Below, one piece after another: positions 10,928 through 19,190 of a stretch of DNA of 64,000 nt; position 1 is the stretch's first letter; the number at the start of each line of letters is the position of its first letter. The position numbers were made by a program, and so were the translations under genes. Source of the DNA: Marinobacter shengliensis (GTDB lineage: Bacteria > Pseudomonadota > Gammaproteobacteria > Pseudomonadales > Oleiphilaceae). The notes under the pieces are model-generated. The model saw only the letters and a list, made by a program, of their open reading frames with translations, ran no database searches and was not told the origin of the DNA. The stretch lies in assembly GCF_003007715.1 (NCBI RefSeq), contig NZ_PXNO01000027.1:744001-808000 (forward strand), given 5' to 3'.

Positions 10928-12040
10928 TCAGATATCCGTCCGGCCGGGAAACGTCGCCTGTTTCCGGGCTTCTGCGCATTTCTGCCTGGCAGCCAGATTG
11001 TCCGGGCTGTTGTCAGGCACGGCCCACCCTTTCAGGTTGTCTTCCACCAGTTGCACCAATGCGTCGATATGGCCGGGTGTGGCGTTCAGGCAAGGGATGT
11101 AGCCAAAGGCTTCACCCCCGGACTCCATGAAGTATTCCCGGTTTTCTTCGTTGATTTCCTCGATGGTTTCGAGGCAGTCCGAAGAGAACCCCGGGCAGAA
11201 GACATCTACAGATTTTACACCTTTTTCCGGTAGGGATTTAAGGGTTTCGTCGGTGTAGGGTTGCAGCCATTCTTCCCGCCCAAAGCGCGATTGGAAGGTC
11301 GTCAGGTAGTCGTCCTGGCCAAGGCCAAGCCGTTCGGCCAGCAAGCGTGAGGTTTTATGGCATTCACAATGATAAGGATCGCCCTTGAGCAGGTATTTCA
11401 GGGGGACGCCATGGTACGACAGGATGAGTTTTTCGTGCCGGCCATGATTGGCCCAGTGCGCCTCAATATGGCGTGCCATGGCCTCAATGTAGGGCGGGTA
11501 GTCGTGATAGTGAGACACAAACCGGAAATCCGGCAGCCAGCGGCGGCGGGTAAAGTCGGCGGCGATGGCATCAAAGGTAGACGCCGTGGTGGATGCCGAA
11601 TACTGGGGGTACAGCGGCAGGACAAGCAGCTTGCGAACACCTTGTTGCTGCATGTCTTCCAATACCCGGGAAATTGACGGGTTGCCGTAGCGCATGGCAA
11701 AACCCACCACCACGTTGCTGCCATACTTTTTCTTCAGCGCTTCCCGAATGCCTTCCGCCTGTTTGGCGGTGTGTATCAGCAGGGGAGAGCCCTCCGGTTG
11801 CCAGACACTGGCATAGGCCTGGGCGCTTTTTCTTGGCCGGATTCTCAGGATGATGCCATGGAGGATCAACCACCAGATGGGGCGGGGTACTTCCACCACC
11901 CTTGGGTCCCACAGGAACTCGGCAAGATACTTTCTCAGCGCTGGTGTGGTGGGGGCGTCTGGTGTGCCAAGGTTGGTCACAAGTACCCCCAGGCGTTCGG
12001 GCTCGTTATGGCTGAACTGATCCGTCCCTTTATATGGCAT
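10928..12040 (-). CDS. hemH: Ferrochelatase
   Basis: Inserts iron into protoporphyrin IX, the last step of protoheme synthesis, at the inner face of the membrane. The 370 residues include the opening GVLVTNLGTPDAP, the metal-site histidine in LSYHGVPLKY, the CHKTSRLLAERLGL segment and the acidic CPGFSSDCLETIEEI stretch that defines the family. It is slightly longer than average at the N-terminus; the ATG at 12040 is the only sensible start near the first strand. It follows the DUF442 gene at 23 bp. The organism's heme demand for cytochrome bd (37-43 kb) is consistent with this gene. Confidence 0.96.
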   Translation of the reverse strand: MPYKGTDQFSHNEPERLGVLVTNLGTPDAPTTPALRKYLAEFLWDPRVVEVPRPIWWLILHGIILRIRPRKSAQAYASVWQPEGSPLLIHTAKQAEGIREALKKKYGSNVVVGFAMRYGNPSISRVLEDMQQQGVRKLLVLPLYPQYSASTTASTFDAIAADFTRRRWLPDFRFVSHYHDYPPYIEAMARHIEAHWANHGRHEKLILSYHGVPLKYLLKGDPYHCECHKTSRLLAERLGLGQDDYLTTFQSRFGREEWLQPYTDETLKSLPEKGVKSVDVFCPGFSSDCLETIEEINEENREYFMESGGEAFGYIPCLNATPGHIDALVQLVEDNLKGWAVPDNSPDNLAARQKCAEARKQATFPGRTDI

Positions 12041-12063
12041 TGATGCTATCCGATGGTGGTGGG

Positions 12064-12492
12064 TTAATGCTTGCCAGCCTGCTGTGCCAATCGCGGTATA
12101 AGGCCCGTGATGTCATATCCCGCGCGATGAGCTTTGGACAGAATCTCCTCCGGCTGGGTTTCCCGTGCGGCACTCAGGGCCCACAGCACGGTACAGCGGG
12201 TTCCAGAGCGACAGAAGGCCAGTACGGGTTTATCGGCATTCCGGATCATCGGCGCAAACTGGTCAACGTCCTGGTCGGTGATATTGCCAGACTCCACCGG
12301 GAGGAATACCCACTCCAGGCCATGTTCCCGCGCTGCCGCTTCTATGTCCGCCATGGCGGGTTGGCCGGGCTCTTCACGGTCCGGGCGATTTGCAACCAGG
12401 GTCCGGAAGCCGAGCCGGGCAATTTCGGCAACATCCTGAACCGAAATCTGGGGGGCTACCGATAGGGTTTCATCAATCTTTCTGATATCCAC
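12064..12492 (-). CDS. DUF442 (Blh-type) sulfur-transferase/phosphatase-like protein
   Basis: A 142-residue protein of the TIGR01244/DUF442 family, which has a dual-specificity-phosphatase-like fold. The active loop is CRSGTR (C94), of the CxxGxR type seen in rhodanese loops, and the start MDIRKIDE is typical. In other proteobacteria this domain belongs to the hydrogen-sulfide detoxification protein Blh, next to YeeE/YedE proteins and the repressor BigR. The same neighbourhood occurs here without BigR. The start is taken as GTG at 12492, with GGAG six bases upstream; a TTG four codons earlier is possible. A role in sulfane-sulfur handling is inferred. Confidence 0.85.
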   Translation of the reverse strand: MDIRKIDETLSVAPQISVQDVAEIARLGFRTLVANRPDREEPGQPAMADIEAAAREHGLEWVFLPVESGNITDQDVDQFAPMIRNADKPVLAFCRSGTRCTVLWALSAARETQPEEILSKAHRAGYDITGLIPRLAQQAGKH

Positions 12493-12530
12493 TTGGGGCT
12501 CCAATGGTTGATGGCCGGGGATTCAAAGAC

Positions 12531-12546
12531 GGGCCCCTTGGGGCCC
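12531..12546 (-). terminator. GC-rich hairpin between YeeE/YedE genes and the DUF442 gene
   Basis: GGGCCCC and GGGGCCC face each other across two bases, so a real fold would have about five stem pairs and a six-base loop. Minus-strand bases after it are only modestly T-rich (GTCTTTGAAT). It may attenuate transcription entering the DUF442 gene rather than stop it. Confidence 0.4.
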
Positions 12547-12582
12547 GGCACAATGCTGTGATCGGCTCGTGTTGCTCAGGGG

Positions 12583-13020
12583 TTAGGCGTTATGACCGGA
12601 TGATGCCCGTATACGCTCAGCAATTTCAAACAGAATCATACCTGTGACCATCGATGCAACAAAGACCACGCCTTTGATTTCGCCCGCACCAAAGGCAACC
12701 AAAGCCGGCCCCGGGCAGAATCCGGCAATACCCCAGCCGACCCCAAACATCATACTACCGACGACCAGCCGTTTATCGATCTGGGTGTTGGTGGGGAGCT
12801 TTATGTTGAAGCCCAGGAATGACAATGTACGTCTGCGGGCGATGGTGAAGGCTATCAGCCCAACAACAACCGCACCGCCCATGACAAAGGCCAGGGATGG
12901 GTCCCAGGCACCGGCGATATCCAGAAATCCGAGGACTTTTTCCGGGTTGGCCATACCGGAAACAATCAAACCAAGGCCAAAAATCAGGCCGGCAAACAGG
13001 GAAGCAATATGATATTTCAC
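12583..13020 (-). CDS. YeeE/YedE family half-transporter (DUF6691)
   Basis: A 145-residue membrane protein with four hydrophobic helices. It carries the family signatures GLGLIVSGMANPEKVLGFLD near the N-terminus and GIAGFCPGPALVA, in which C102 is the conserved cysteine. YeeE/YedE proteins move sulfur compounds such as thiosulfate across the inner membrane. This half-size form pairs with the next protein upstream to make one full unit (PmpB-like). The GTG at 13020 is preferred over the TTG at 13035 because it has GGAG upstream and gives the family's usual MKY opening. The stop of the partner gene falls just upstream. Confidence 0.88.
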   Translation of the reverse strand: MKYHIASLFAGLIFGLGLIVSGMANPEKVLGFLDIAGAWDPSLAFVMGGAVVVGLIAFTIARRRTLSFLGFNIKLPTNTQIDKRLVVGSMMFGVGWGIAGFCPGPALVAFGAGEIKGVVFVASMVTGMILFEIAERIRASSGHNA

Positions 13021-13024
13021 GGCT

Positions 13025-13462
13025 TCAGGCTCCAATCAGGTGACGGATAACATAAACGGTCACGAACCCCATGCCCATAAAGCTGAGGGTGGCCACCAGG
13101 GAACGAACTGACAGCCGGGACAAACCGCAAACCCCATGACCGCTGGTACAGCCAGACCCATAGCGTGTTCCAATGCCCACCAGCAGGCCGGCGGCAATCA
13201 GGGCAGGGTAACCGGCGTTGATTTCGATAGGTGGTAACTGGCCTGCCAGTGTCCAAATCGCTGGTGCCCCAATCAGCCCGGCAAGAAAGGCAATTCGCCA
13301 CAGAATGTCGCTTCTGGTGGGGGTAAGCAAACCGCCGAGTATGCCGCTGATGCCGGCAATGCGGCCGTTCAGAAGCAGGAAGCTGGCGGCGGCCAGCCCA
13401 ATCAGAATACCGCCAGTCAGTGCAGTGCCAGGGGTAAACTGGCTCCAGGCAATCTCAATCAT
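13025..13462 (-). CDS. YeeE/YedE family half-transporter, partner subunit
   Basis: A 145-residue protein with four to five transmembrane helices and the signature GIGTRYGSGCTSGHGVCG, holding conserved cysteines C105 and C112, as in PmpA-type YeeE/YedE proteins. It is the first gene of a set with the DUF6691 protein and the DUF442 protein, and probably imports or exports a reduced sulfur species for that set. The ATG at 13462 has GGAG seven bases upstream. A 10-bp palindrome ATAAGCTTAT (13491-13500) sits about 30 bp before the start and could be an operator. The same-strand terminator at 13520-13549 isolates it from upstream transcription. Confidence 0.88.
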   Translation of the reverse strand: MIEIAWSQFTPGTALTGGILIGLAAASFLLLNGRIAGISGILGGLLTPTRSDILWRIAFLAGLIGAPAIWTLAGQLPPIEINAGYPALIAAGLLVGIGTRYGSGCTSGHGVCGLSRLSVRSLVATLSFMGMGFVTVYVIRHLIGA

Positions 13463-13519
13463 TTACGTACTCCAGGTTTCTCTTTGAGGAATAAGCTTAT
13501 AAATATGGGCGATAATACC

Positions 13520-13614
13520 AAAAAAAAAGCCCGGCAAGGAATGCCGGGCAGAGGCGTGCGAGTAGTATCCATGAAAGACTTCCAGACAAACCGACATCAA
13601 CTGGGATGCCGGTA
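13520..13614 (-). ncRNA. Candidate small RNA ending in a strong terminator
   Basis: The gap 13463-13814 has no convincing gene on either strand, yet holds an 8-bp hairpin (GCCCGGCA/TGCCGGGC, 13529-13549) followed on the minus strand by nine T residues: a textbook terminator with no coding sequence to terminate. A promoter at 13621-13648 would start a transcript near 13614, giving an RNA of about 95 nt. The predicted RNA has GGA motifs (TCTGGAAG, ATGGATAC), but I cannot place it in a known family. The promoter half is the weaker evidence. Confidence 0.45.
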
Positions 13615-13620
13615 ACGGGA

Positions 13621-13648
13621 AGTATTGACCATAATGTGAGCAGTTCAA
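13621..13648 (-). promoter_or_regulatory. Possible promoter of the candidate small RNA
   Basis: On the minus strand TTGAAC (13648-13643) and AATACT (13626-13621) are separated by 16 bp. Each matches four of six consensus bases or better. Its value rests on the strong terminator about 90 bp downstream. Confidence 0.35.
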
Positions 13649-13814
13649 GTGAGAGCGGCTTTCGTTTGAAAACATTTTTTCATATGCCTTGGGTGTTTAT
13701 ACTGCGCCCCTTCGTTATGCGGGTTTCAGGGAGGTGTGTATGACCACTGAAATCCCCGTTTGGCTGTAATACAATGGGGCCAGACCGTTCCCGCTTTGTT
13801 GCCAAGAGGTATTC

Positions 13815-14234
13815 ATGTCAGACCACGACGATAAAAACCCGGAAAATGATCCGCATCTGGCGGACAAAATTAAGGATTCCGCCCGCCAGATCTGGCTTGC
13901 GGGTCTGGGTGCATACACCAAGGCCGAGGAAGACGCGGGTAAGTTTTTTGAGCGCCTGGTGCAGGAGGGTGAGCAACTGGAAACCAGGACCCGGGGCGTG
14001 GTGGAAAAGCAGATCAAGACCGTAGAGGGTCGCGTTGGTGAGGTTAAGGAAAAGGCGACCGGAACCTGGGACAAGCTTGAGCACATGTTCGACCAGCGCG
14101 TATCCGGTGCTTTGCGTCGCCTTGGTATTCACCGGCGCGAGGAAATTGAAGCGATGGAGCGCAGGATTGAAGCGCTGGAAAGCGAATTGGCCAGATTGCG
14201 GGGTGATTCACCAGCCTCGGATGAAGAAGAATAA
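13815..14234 (+). CDS. Phasin family protein
   Basis: A 139-residue, highly charged, mostly helical protein with the phasin-like core KIKDSARQIWLAGLGAYTKAEEDAGKFFERLV and a C-terminal heptad-rich stretch (EEIEAMERRIEALESELARL) suited to coiled-coil assembly. Phasins coat polyhydroxyalkanoate granules. The PhaD-like regulator directly downstream on the other strand supports such a link, although no PHA synthase gene is in the window. The start has AAGAGG upstream. A -10-like TATACT lies at 13698-13703. It converges with the regulator, with stops 3 bp apart. Confidence 0.8.
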   Translation: MSDHDDKNPENDPHLADKIKDSARQIWLAGLGAYTKAEEDAGKFFERLVQEGEQLETRTRGVVEKQIKTVEGRVGEVKEKATGTWDKLEHMFDQRVSGALRRLGIHRREEIEAMERRIEALESELARLRGDSPASDEEE

Positions 14235-14237
14235 CCC

Positions 14238-14867
14238 TCAAAGGTAGCTGCGGCTGGTCAGCTGAATCTCCTGTTGCTCCTGTTCCGCCAGGTACGGAAG
14301 GATCAGGTGCAGCATTTGATATACTCCCTTGCCCGGATCTACCGATTCCCGGTCATCCAGATGGGACAGCGTGTCAAAGCTGCTCCAATAGCAGGCCGTC
14401 AGGGTGAGCTGTTCGCACAGTGAGAGCAGCTCGTCTTCACTGATGGTCATGACCCCTTGGCTTTGAAAGCTCTCACACAAAACCCGAAACGCATTTTTTT
14501 TCTTCGCCAGAATCCGTTTAAACCGCACTTGCAGCTGGCTGTAGCGAGACAGCACGTTCACCAGATCCTGATACAGAAAACGATATCGGGCGACAGCCTC
14601 AAACAGCAAATGCAGGAAAAAGCTGAACTGGTCCAGTGAAATATCGGCGTCGTCCGGCACCGCGAGTAAGTCCACCATTTCTGCTTCAAAGCTCTGGAAC
14701 AGCTCGTCGACAATGTCGCTCTTACTTTTGAAGTGGTAATAGAGGTTGCCCGGGCTGATGTCCAGCTCATCGGAGATCAGCAGGGTGGTGACATTCGGCT
14801 CGCCCAGGCTGTTGAACAGCGCCAGGCTGGTGCCGAGAATCCTGTCCCTGGTTTTGATTTTTTTCAT
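14238..14867 (-). CDS. TetR/AcrR family regulator, PhaD-like
   Basis: A 209-residue one-component regulator. The N-terminal helix-turn-helix covers about residues 8-55, with the recognition region LLISDELDISPGNLYYHFKSKSDIVDELF, which is close to PhaD of pseudomonads. The C-terminal domain (SFFLHLLFEAVARYRFLYQDLVNVLSRY) would bind a fatty-acid-derived ligand. PhaD activates PHA granule genes in Pseudomonas, and this protein sits next to a phasin, so control of storage-polymer proteins is the best inference. It starts 18 bp after xthA ends and may be co-transcribed with it. Confidence 0.8.
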   Translation of the reverse strand: MKKIKTRDRILGTSLALFNSLGEPNVTTLLISDELDISPGNLYYHFKSKSDIVDELFQSFEAEMVDLLAVPDDADISLDQFSFFLHLLFEAVARYRFLYQDLVNVLSRYSQLQVRFKRILAKKKNAFRVLCESFQSQGVMTISEDELLSLCEQLTLTACYWSSFDTLSHLDDRESVDPGKGVYQMLHLILPYLAEQEQQEIQLTSRSYL

Positions 14868-14885
14868 AATCGCTGAATCGATTCC

Positions 14886-15698
14886 TCAGAGGTCAAACCG
14901 CGCCCATACCGGGCAGTGGTCTGATGGCCGTTCCATACCTCGGATATCATAGGATACGCCGGCCTCTGTGGCTTTGGGCAGCAGGCTGTCGCTGGCCATA
15001 ATCAGATCAATTCGCAGGCCCCGTTTAGGGTCCCGTTCAAAGCCTTTGCTGCGGTAGTCAAACCAGCTGAAGGTATCGGCCTCGTCCGGGTGAAGGTACC
15101 GGAAGACGTCGGTATATCCCCGGCTTTCAACCTGGGCAAGCCATTCCCGTTCCTCTGGCAGAAAACTGCATTTCCCGGTGCGCAGCCAGCGCTTGGCGTT
15201 ATCCGCGCCAATGCCGATGTCTTTGTCTGTGGGCGAGATGTTCATGTCGCCCATGACGATCACATGGCCAGGTTGGCTTTTCAAGTCGTCCAGGTAGGCC
15301 ATCAGATCCCGGTAAAACTTCTGTTTTGCGGGAAATTTCACCGGATGATCCCGGCTCTCACCCTGGGGGAAGTAGCCGTTGATCACGGTCAGCGGCTCTC
15401 CGTTCACGGTAAAGCGACCGGTTATAAGACGGCGCTGGGCATCGTCGTCATCGGTGCTGTATCCCTTCTGGACCGACTCGGGCTCGGCCCGGGAGAGCAG
15501 GGCGACGCCATAATGGGTTTTCTGGCCGTGAAAGTGCACGTGGTAGCCGAGTTTGCGGATGTCATCTACCGGGAATTCCTGGTCAGTAACCTTGGTTTCC
15601 TGAAGCCCGATGATATCCGGGTTCAGTTGCTCGATCACAGCTTCAAGCTGGTGCAGACGGGTGCGGATACTGTTGACGTTAAACGACACAAACATCAT
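14886..15698 (-). CDS. xthA: Exodeoxyribonuclease III
   Basis: An AP endonuclease and 3'-to-5' exonuclease of base-excision repair. The 270-residue protein has the exonuclease/endonuclease/phosphatase fold motifs in order: [19 protein letters not shown] with the metal-binding Glu, [37 protein letters not shown] and the catalytic SDHCPVW at the end. Length matches E. coli XthA (268). The frame runs further upstream, but the paired ATG at 15698/15695 gives the family's opening and I chose 15698. The PhaD-like regulator follows at 18 bp. Confidence 0.95.
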   Translation of the reverse strand: MMFVSFNVNSIRTRLHQLEAVIEQLNPDIIGLQETKVTDQEFPVDDIRKLGYHVHFHGQKTHYGVALLSRAEPESVQKGYSTDDDDAQRRLITGRFTVNGEPLTVINGYFPQGESRDHPVKFPAKQKFYRDLMAYLDDLKSQPGHVIVMGDMNISPTDKDIGIGADNAKRWLRTGKCSFLPEEREWLAQVESRGYTDVFRYLHPDEADTFSWFDYRSKGFERDPKRGLRIDLIMASDSLLPKATEAGVSYDIRGMERPSDHCPVWARFDL

Positions 15699-15777
15699 GG
15701 GGGTGGAGTCTCCGGTACGTTTTGCCCGAGAGTTTACCACACCGTGGCCGGTTATCTGTTTGGCGGCCGGGCCGGGT

Positions 15778-16515
15778 TCAGGGCGTCAGTTCACAATCCG
15801 GGTATTGTTCCACCTCGTAGCGGATGTGCGCGGTGAAATTGGCATCTGCGTTTTCACGGATGTTGGTAAGGCCCAGGTACTCGGTTAGTGCGCCCTCTTT
15901 GTTGTACCCCAGCACGATAGGGTCAACCAGAAGCCGGAGAACCAGGCTGGTGGGGCGAATACGAAGGACAACATCGGAGTTCAATTGGTTATTGCGGGTG
16001 GGTTCCAGTACAAACCCATAATGCTCGCCCCGTGTCGGGCCCAGGAAGCGAAACTCCACCGACTCCCCCCGGGTAACCTTGCCCCAGTTGGCCCGGACCA
16101 GATGATCAAAACCGGCATCCACCACTAACCGATTATCAAAATCTACCTCGTACCTCTCAACGTCGCCGGCGGGAGTCTGCCATTCAATATCCAGGCGGTT
16201 CGCCTCCGGGTAGGTGATTTTCAGGCTCTCGTTGAAGTCCGGTTGCTGAAAATCCACGCTCGGGCGGAGCGAGGAGTCTTCATAGTTCATCTGTTTGGTT
16301 GCGAAGGGGTCCTCGCCAGGTTCCTTTCGGTAGTTCACTGAGTGAGTTTGGGGTTCGAAGATGCCTTCCGCACAATGGCCCTCAACCCGATGGACTTCCT
16401 GGTAAAGCAACGTGCCACCGTTACTCTTGGCTGTGCCGGTGAACACGAACTGGTTGGCGTTTACGGGCAGTGCCAGAATGGTCAGGGCGCTGAAGGTAAT
16501 GGCTGAACGAATCAT
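15778..16515 (-). CDS. Secreted protein of unknown function at the end of the lipid operon
   Basis: A 245-residue protein with a clear Sec signal peptide ([20 protein letters not shown], cleaved near residue 20) and then a beta-rich soluble part with alternating polar and hydrophobic residues. I recognise no catalytic motif. The frame is open far upstream, but the ATG at 16515 overlaps the DUF2878 stop (ATGA) and places the signal peptide correctly. Being the last gene of an eight-gene operon for membrane-lipid modification, it may act on or bind lipid in the periplasm. That is inference only. Confidence 0.75.
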   Translation of the reverse strand: MIRSAITFSALTILALPVNANQFVFTGTAKSNGGTLLYQEVHRVEGHCAEGIFEPQTHSVNYRKEPGEDPFATKQMNYEDSSLRPSVDFQQPDFNESLKITYPEANRLDIEWQTPAGDVERYEVDFDNRLVVDAGFDHLVRANWGKVTRGESVEFRFLGPTRGEHYGFVLEPTRNNQLNSDVVLRIRPTSLVLRLLVDPIVLGYNKEGALTEYLGLTNIRENADANFTAHIRYEVEQYPDCELTP

Positions 16516-17036
16516 GGCTGCAACTCCGAGTACAGGGTCTTCCGAACGAAAAGCAGCAACGGGAATAACAGGAACCACCCCACGGCCATGGCGGCCAGAG
16601 AGATCGTGAGGTCGGGCAGGGTGACGATACCCAGTTTGCTGGCGGACCAATAGGCGAACGGCCCTCCGATCGGCGCAAACACATAAGGTAGCCATTTGCG
16701 TTGCGCTATCCAGCCCAGTGAGTGGCACAGGGTGGTCATGAATATGGCCCAGATAGCGACCAGCCAGGGGGGCGCAACCAGCACTTCATCGGAACCATTG
16801 ATGCCCAGTACACCGGTTCGGAACCAGAGTGTATCCATCAGGCTGCCAAGCACCACCCCGAAGCCGATGAACTGGAGCTCGGTAAAGCGCTTCTGGCTCA
16901 CCAACGCAAAGTGGATGGCCAGAAATATCAACACCAGCCCGGCGGCAGCCAGGCCGGGAAACAGAACGCACACCAGCCAGCCTGTCTGGAACAGGGCGAA
17001 GTTCAGGATATTGCGGGCGGTGTCTGAGGCGATCAT
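16512..17036 (-). CDS. DUF2878 family membrane protein
   Basis: A 174-residue integral membrane protein with five to six hydrophobic helices and short loops, fitting DUF2878. The biochemical role is not established. In many gammaproteobacteria this family is found beside the cyclopropane-synthase-like, DUF1365 and FAD-oxidase genes, as here. Both ends overlap neighbours by 4 bp (ATGA), so it is translationally coupled to cfa upstream and the secreted protein downstream. Confidence 0.82.
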   Translation of the reverse strand: MIASDTARNILNFALFQTGWLVCVLFPGLAAAGLVLIFLAIHFALVSQKRFTELQFIGFGVVLGSLMDTLWFRTGVLGINGSDEVLVAPPWLVAIWAIFMTTLCHSLGWIAQRKWLPYVFAPIGGPFAYWSASKLGIVTLPDLTISLAAMAVGWFLLFPLLLFVRKTLYSELQP

Positions 17037-18301
17037 AAACTGAGTATGTTGGCGCGTTTGTTGGCGGGCTTGGCCAGCACCAGGTGGGCCACGCCAATGG
17101 CCCGTTCGCTGAAGCCCGCCTCACAGTAGGCAAAGTAGAAGTGCCATAGACGCTGGAAGGCCTCGTCGTAGCCACGTTCAAGCAGGGTGTTCCGGTTTGC
17201 CATGAACCGGTCACACCAGTCGCGCAGGGTGCGGGCGTAATGGAAGCCGAAGTCTTCGGAGTGGGTCAGCACCAGGTTGGATCCGCGGCGCATGGACGTG
17301 ATAATGGCTCCGAATGAGGGTATGAAGCTGCCCGGGAAAATGTACCGTTGAATGAAGTCGACGTTCTTCAGGGCCCGGTCGTAACGCTGCTCCGGCATAT
17401 TAATAGCCTGCACCAGGGCAAGGCCGTCCGGCTTGAGCAACGTGCTGATCTGGGCCAGGTAGCTGTCCAGGAACTGCGGTCCAACGGCCTCAATCATTTC
17501 GATCGACACCAGCTTGTCGAATTGCCCGGTCAGGTCACGGTAGTCATCAAACAGCAGGGTGATACGGTCTTCAAGGCCTTCGGCTTTCACCCGCTCTTTG
17601 GCCAGCTCAAGCTGCTCCCGGGAGATGGTGGTTGTGGTTACGTGGCAGCCATAATGCTTGGCGGCGTGAATGGCAAACCCGCCCCAGCCGGTGCCTATTT
17701 CGATCACACGGTCCTCTGGCTGCAGGTCCAGCTTCTTGCAGATGGTATCCAGCTTGTAGACCGCGGCTTCTTCGAGTGTTGAGTCCGCGCTCGGGTAAAT
17801 GGCCGATGAATACATCATGGTTGGGTCAAGAAAGAGCTGGAACAAATCGTTACCCAGATCGTAGTGGGCACTGATGTTCTTACGCGAACCGGCAGGGGTG
17901 TTGCGGTTCAGCCAATGCAGCGCTTTCAGGGTCGGCTTGCTTACCCAGCTGAACTTGTCTTCAAAGGCATTCATGGTGTCCAGGTTTCGGCTGAAAAAAC
18001 GCAGGAGGGCGGTCAGGTCCGGAGAGCTCCAGTCCCCTGCAACGAAGGACTCGGCGGCCCCAACGCTGCCACCAGTCACCAGATCACGCCAGGTGGTGTG
18101 ATCATGGATGACCAGTTCCGCTGTCGGATACTGCGGGTCCCCGTCACCGTAGACGAGATCCTCAGCACCGTATTCCTTGACCACCAGTTTGCCGTGGGCC
18201 AGTTGTGACAGCTGCTGGCAGACAAGCTGTTTTGCAATCCGGCTTACCAGCGGCGTTTGGCTGGTGCGCTGGCTGTCTACGGATGTGTTCAGGTTCTCCA
18301 T
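17033..18301 (-). CDS. cfa: Cyclopropane-fatty-acyl-phospholipid synthase family methyltransferase
   Basis: An AdoMet-dependent methyltransferase acting on the double bond of membrane phospholipid acyl chains. The 422 residues include the family N-terminal domain, the substrate-side motif NISAHYDLGNDLF (about 142-154), the AdoMet-binding VIEIGTGWGGFA (199-210), SIEMIEAVG and the YIFPGSFIPS segment. It overlaps DUF1365 upstream by 13 bp and DUF2878 downstream by 4 bp. In this gene context (desaturase, FAD oxidase, SDR, DUF1365) it may make a methylated or furan-type acyl chain rather than a plain cyclopropane, as with related enzymes elsewhere. That is inference. Confidence 0.92.
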   Translation of the reverse strand: MENLNTSVDSQRTSQTPLVSRIAKQLVCQQLSQLAHGKLVVKEYGAEDLVYGDGDPQYPTAELVIHDHTTWRDLVTGGSVGAAESFVAGDWSSPDLTALLRFFSRNLDTMNAFEDKFSWVSKPTLKALHWLNRNTPAGSRKNISAHYDLGNDLFQLFLDPTMMYSSAIYPSADSTLEEAAVYKLDTICKKLDLQPEDRVIEIGTGWGGFAIHAAKHYGCHVTTTTISREQLELAKERVKAEGLEDRITLLFDDYRDLTGQFDKLVSIEMIEAVGPQFLDSYLAQISTLLKPDGLALVQAINMPEQRYDRALKNVDFIQRYIFPGSFIPSFGAIITSMRRGSNLVLTHSEDFGFHYARTLRDWCDRFMANRNTLLERGYDEAFQRLWHFYFAYCEAGFSERAIGVAHLVLAKPANKRANILSL

Positions 18302-19188
18302 GAGCTTACCCTTCCCGCTATATCTGAATCTGAGTGCCTGGGTGCCGGTGTTAAAGTGATCTCTGCGCCTTTATCTTCCACGCCCTTTCGATATTGGCTG
18401 TCCGTTTTGTCCAGCTTGTCCGGGTGGGTGTAGAAAGGCGCGCCCTTGAGCTTCAGCTTCAGGGCATTCCAGTAAATGCCGGCCGTGCCTTTGAGGGTTT
18501 CCAGGGGAAAACGCCTCAGGCTTCTGTGCAGTGTTTTACGTTCAAACGGGCTGCGTTGGACTACCAGGGTGGCATCAAAATGTTTTTCCTGTCCCTGTTG
18601 CACGTTCATGTGAATACGTAGCTCGGGGCCTTTGAAACTGAACAGCCACTGGTACTGCTGAGCCATGCCGTTGAACGGGGACACGTGAAAGCGTTTGCTG
18701 AAGGCAAAGCGTTCGGTATGCCACGCCCCGGTCAGGGTAGGTCCGGGCTGATGGCACTCAAGGCAGTAAACATGGCGTTGCTTCCAGGGTGTGTTGGTAA
18801 TCTGCGCCAGAATCACTCGGGGAACGTCGCCGTTTTGAGGGCTTTCGCCGTGGTTGTAGCAAAGATAAAAGCTGACTGGATTGAAGACGTACCCCAGGTA
18901 GCGCGGATGAGTGATCAGCTCTATTGGGCCGTCCGGTGCCCAGCCAGTGGCGCTTTTCACCTGGTTGAACACTGCCTGGCGCAGACTGGGCACTTCCGGG
19001 TTCAGGTAATCCCGTCGGTACAGAGACATCCAGTTAAACCGTTCCAGGGAAAAGAACGGGCTCGAAGAGGTGATGGTCTCCCAGTCATCCAGGTCTAACG
19101 CCAGCATACCGATCTTGTATTTAAACTCGTGCAAAACCGGAATCTTACGCCTATGTCTTATAGTGCCTTCTAGCCACTGGCTGGCCAT
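18289..19188 (-). CDS. DUF1365 family protein
   Basis: A 299-residue soluble protein with family motifs HEFKYKIGMLALDLDDW, YLGYVFNPVSFYLCYN and the HVSPFNGMAQQYQW stretch. DUF1365 proteins almost always accompany cfa-like and FAD amine-oxidase-like genes, as here. The activity is not established. The start lies 2 bp after the FAD-oxidase stop and the end overlaps cfa by 13 bp, so the three are tightly coupled. The C-terminus is polar and Lys/Ser-rich. Confidence 0.88.
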   Translation of the reverse strand: MASQWLEGTIRHRRKIPVLHEFKYKIGMLALDLDDWETITSSSPFFSLERFNWMSLYRRDYLNPEVPSLRQAVFNQVKSATGWAPDGPIELITHPRYLGYVFNPVSFYLCYNHGESPQNGDVPRVILAQITNTPWKQRHVYCLECHQPGPTLTGAWHTERFAFSKRFHVSPFNGMAQQYQWLFSFKGPELRIHMNVQQGQEKHFDATLVVQRSPFERKTLHRSLRRFPLETLKGTAGIYWNALKLKLKGAPFYTHPDKLDKTDSQYRKGVEDKGAEITLTPAPRHSDSDIAGRVSSWRT

Positions 19189-19190
19189 GA

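Noticed and set aside
13740-13769. Nine-codon frame (MTTEIPVWL) after GGGAGG, upstream of the phasin gene
   Set aside because: A good ribosome site makes it look like a leader peptide, but there is no attenuator hairpin or codon run after it. Too short to support.
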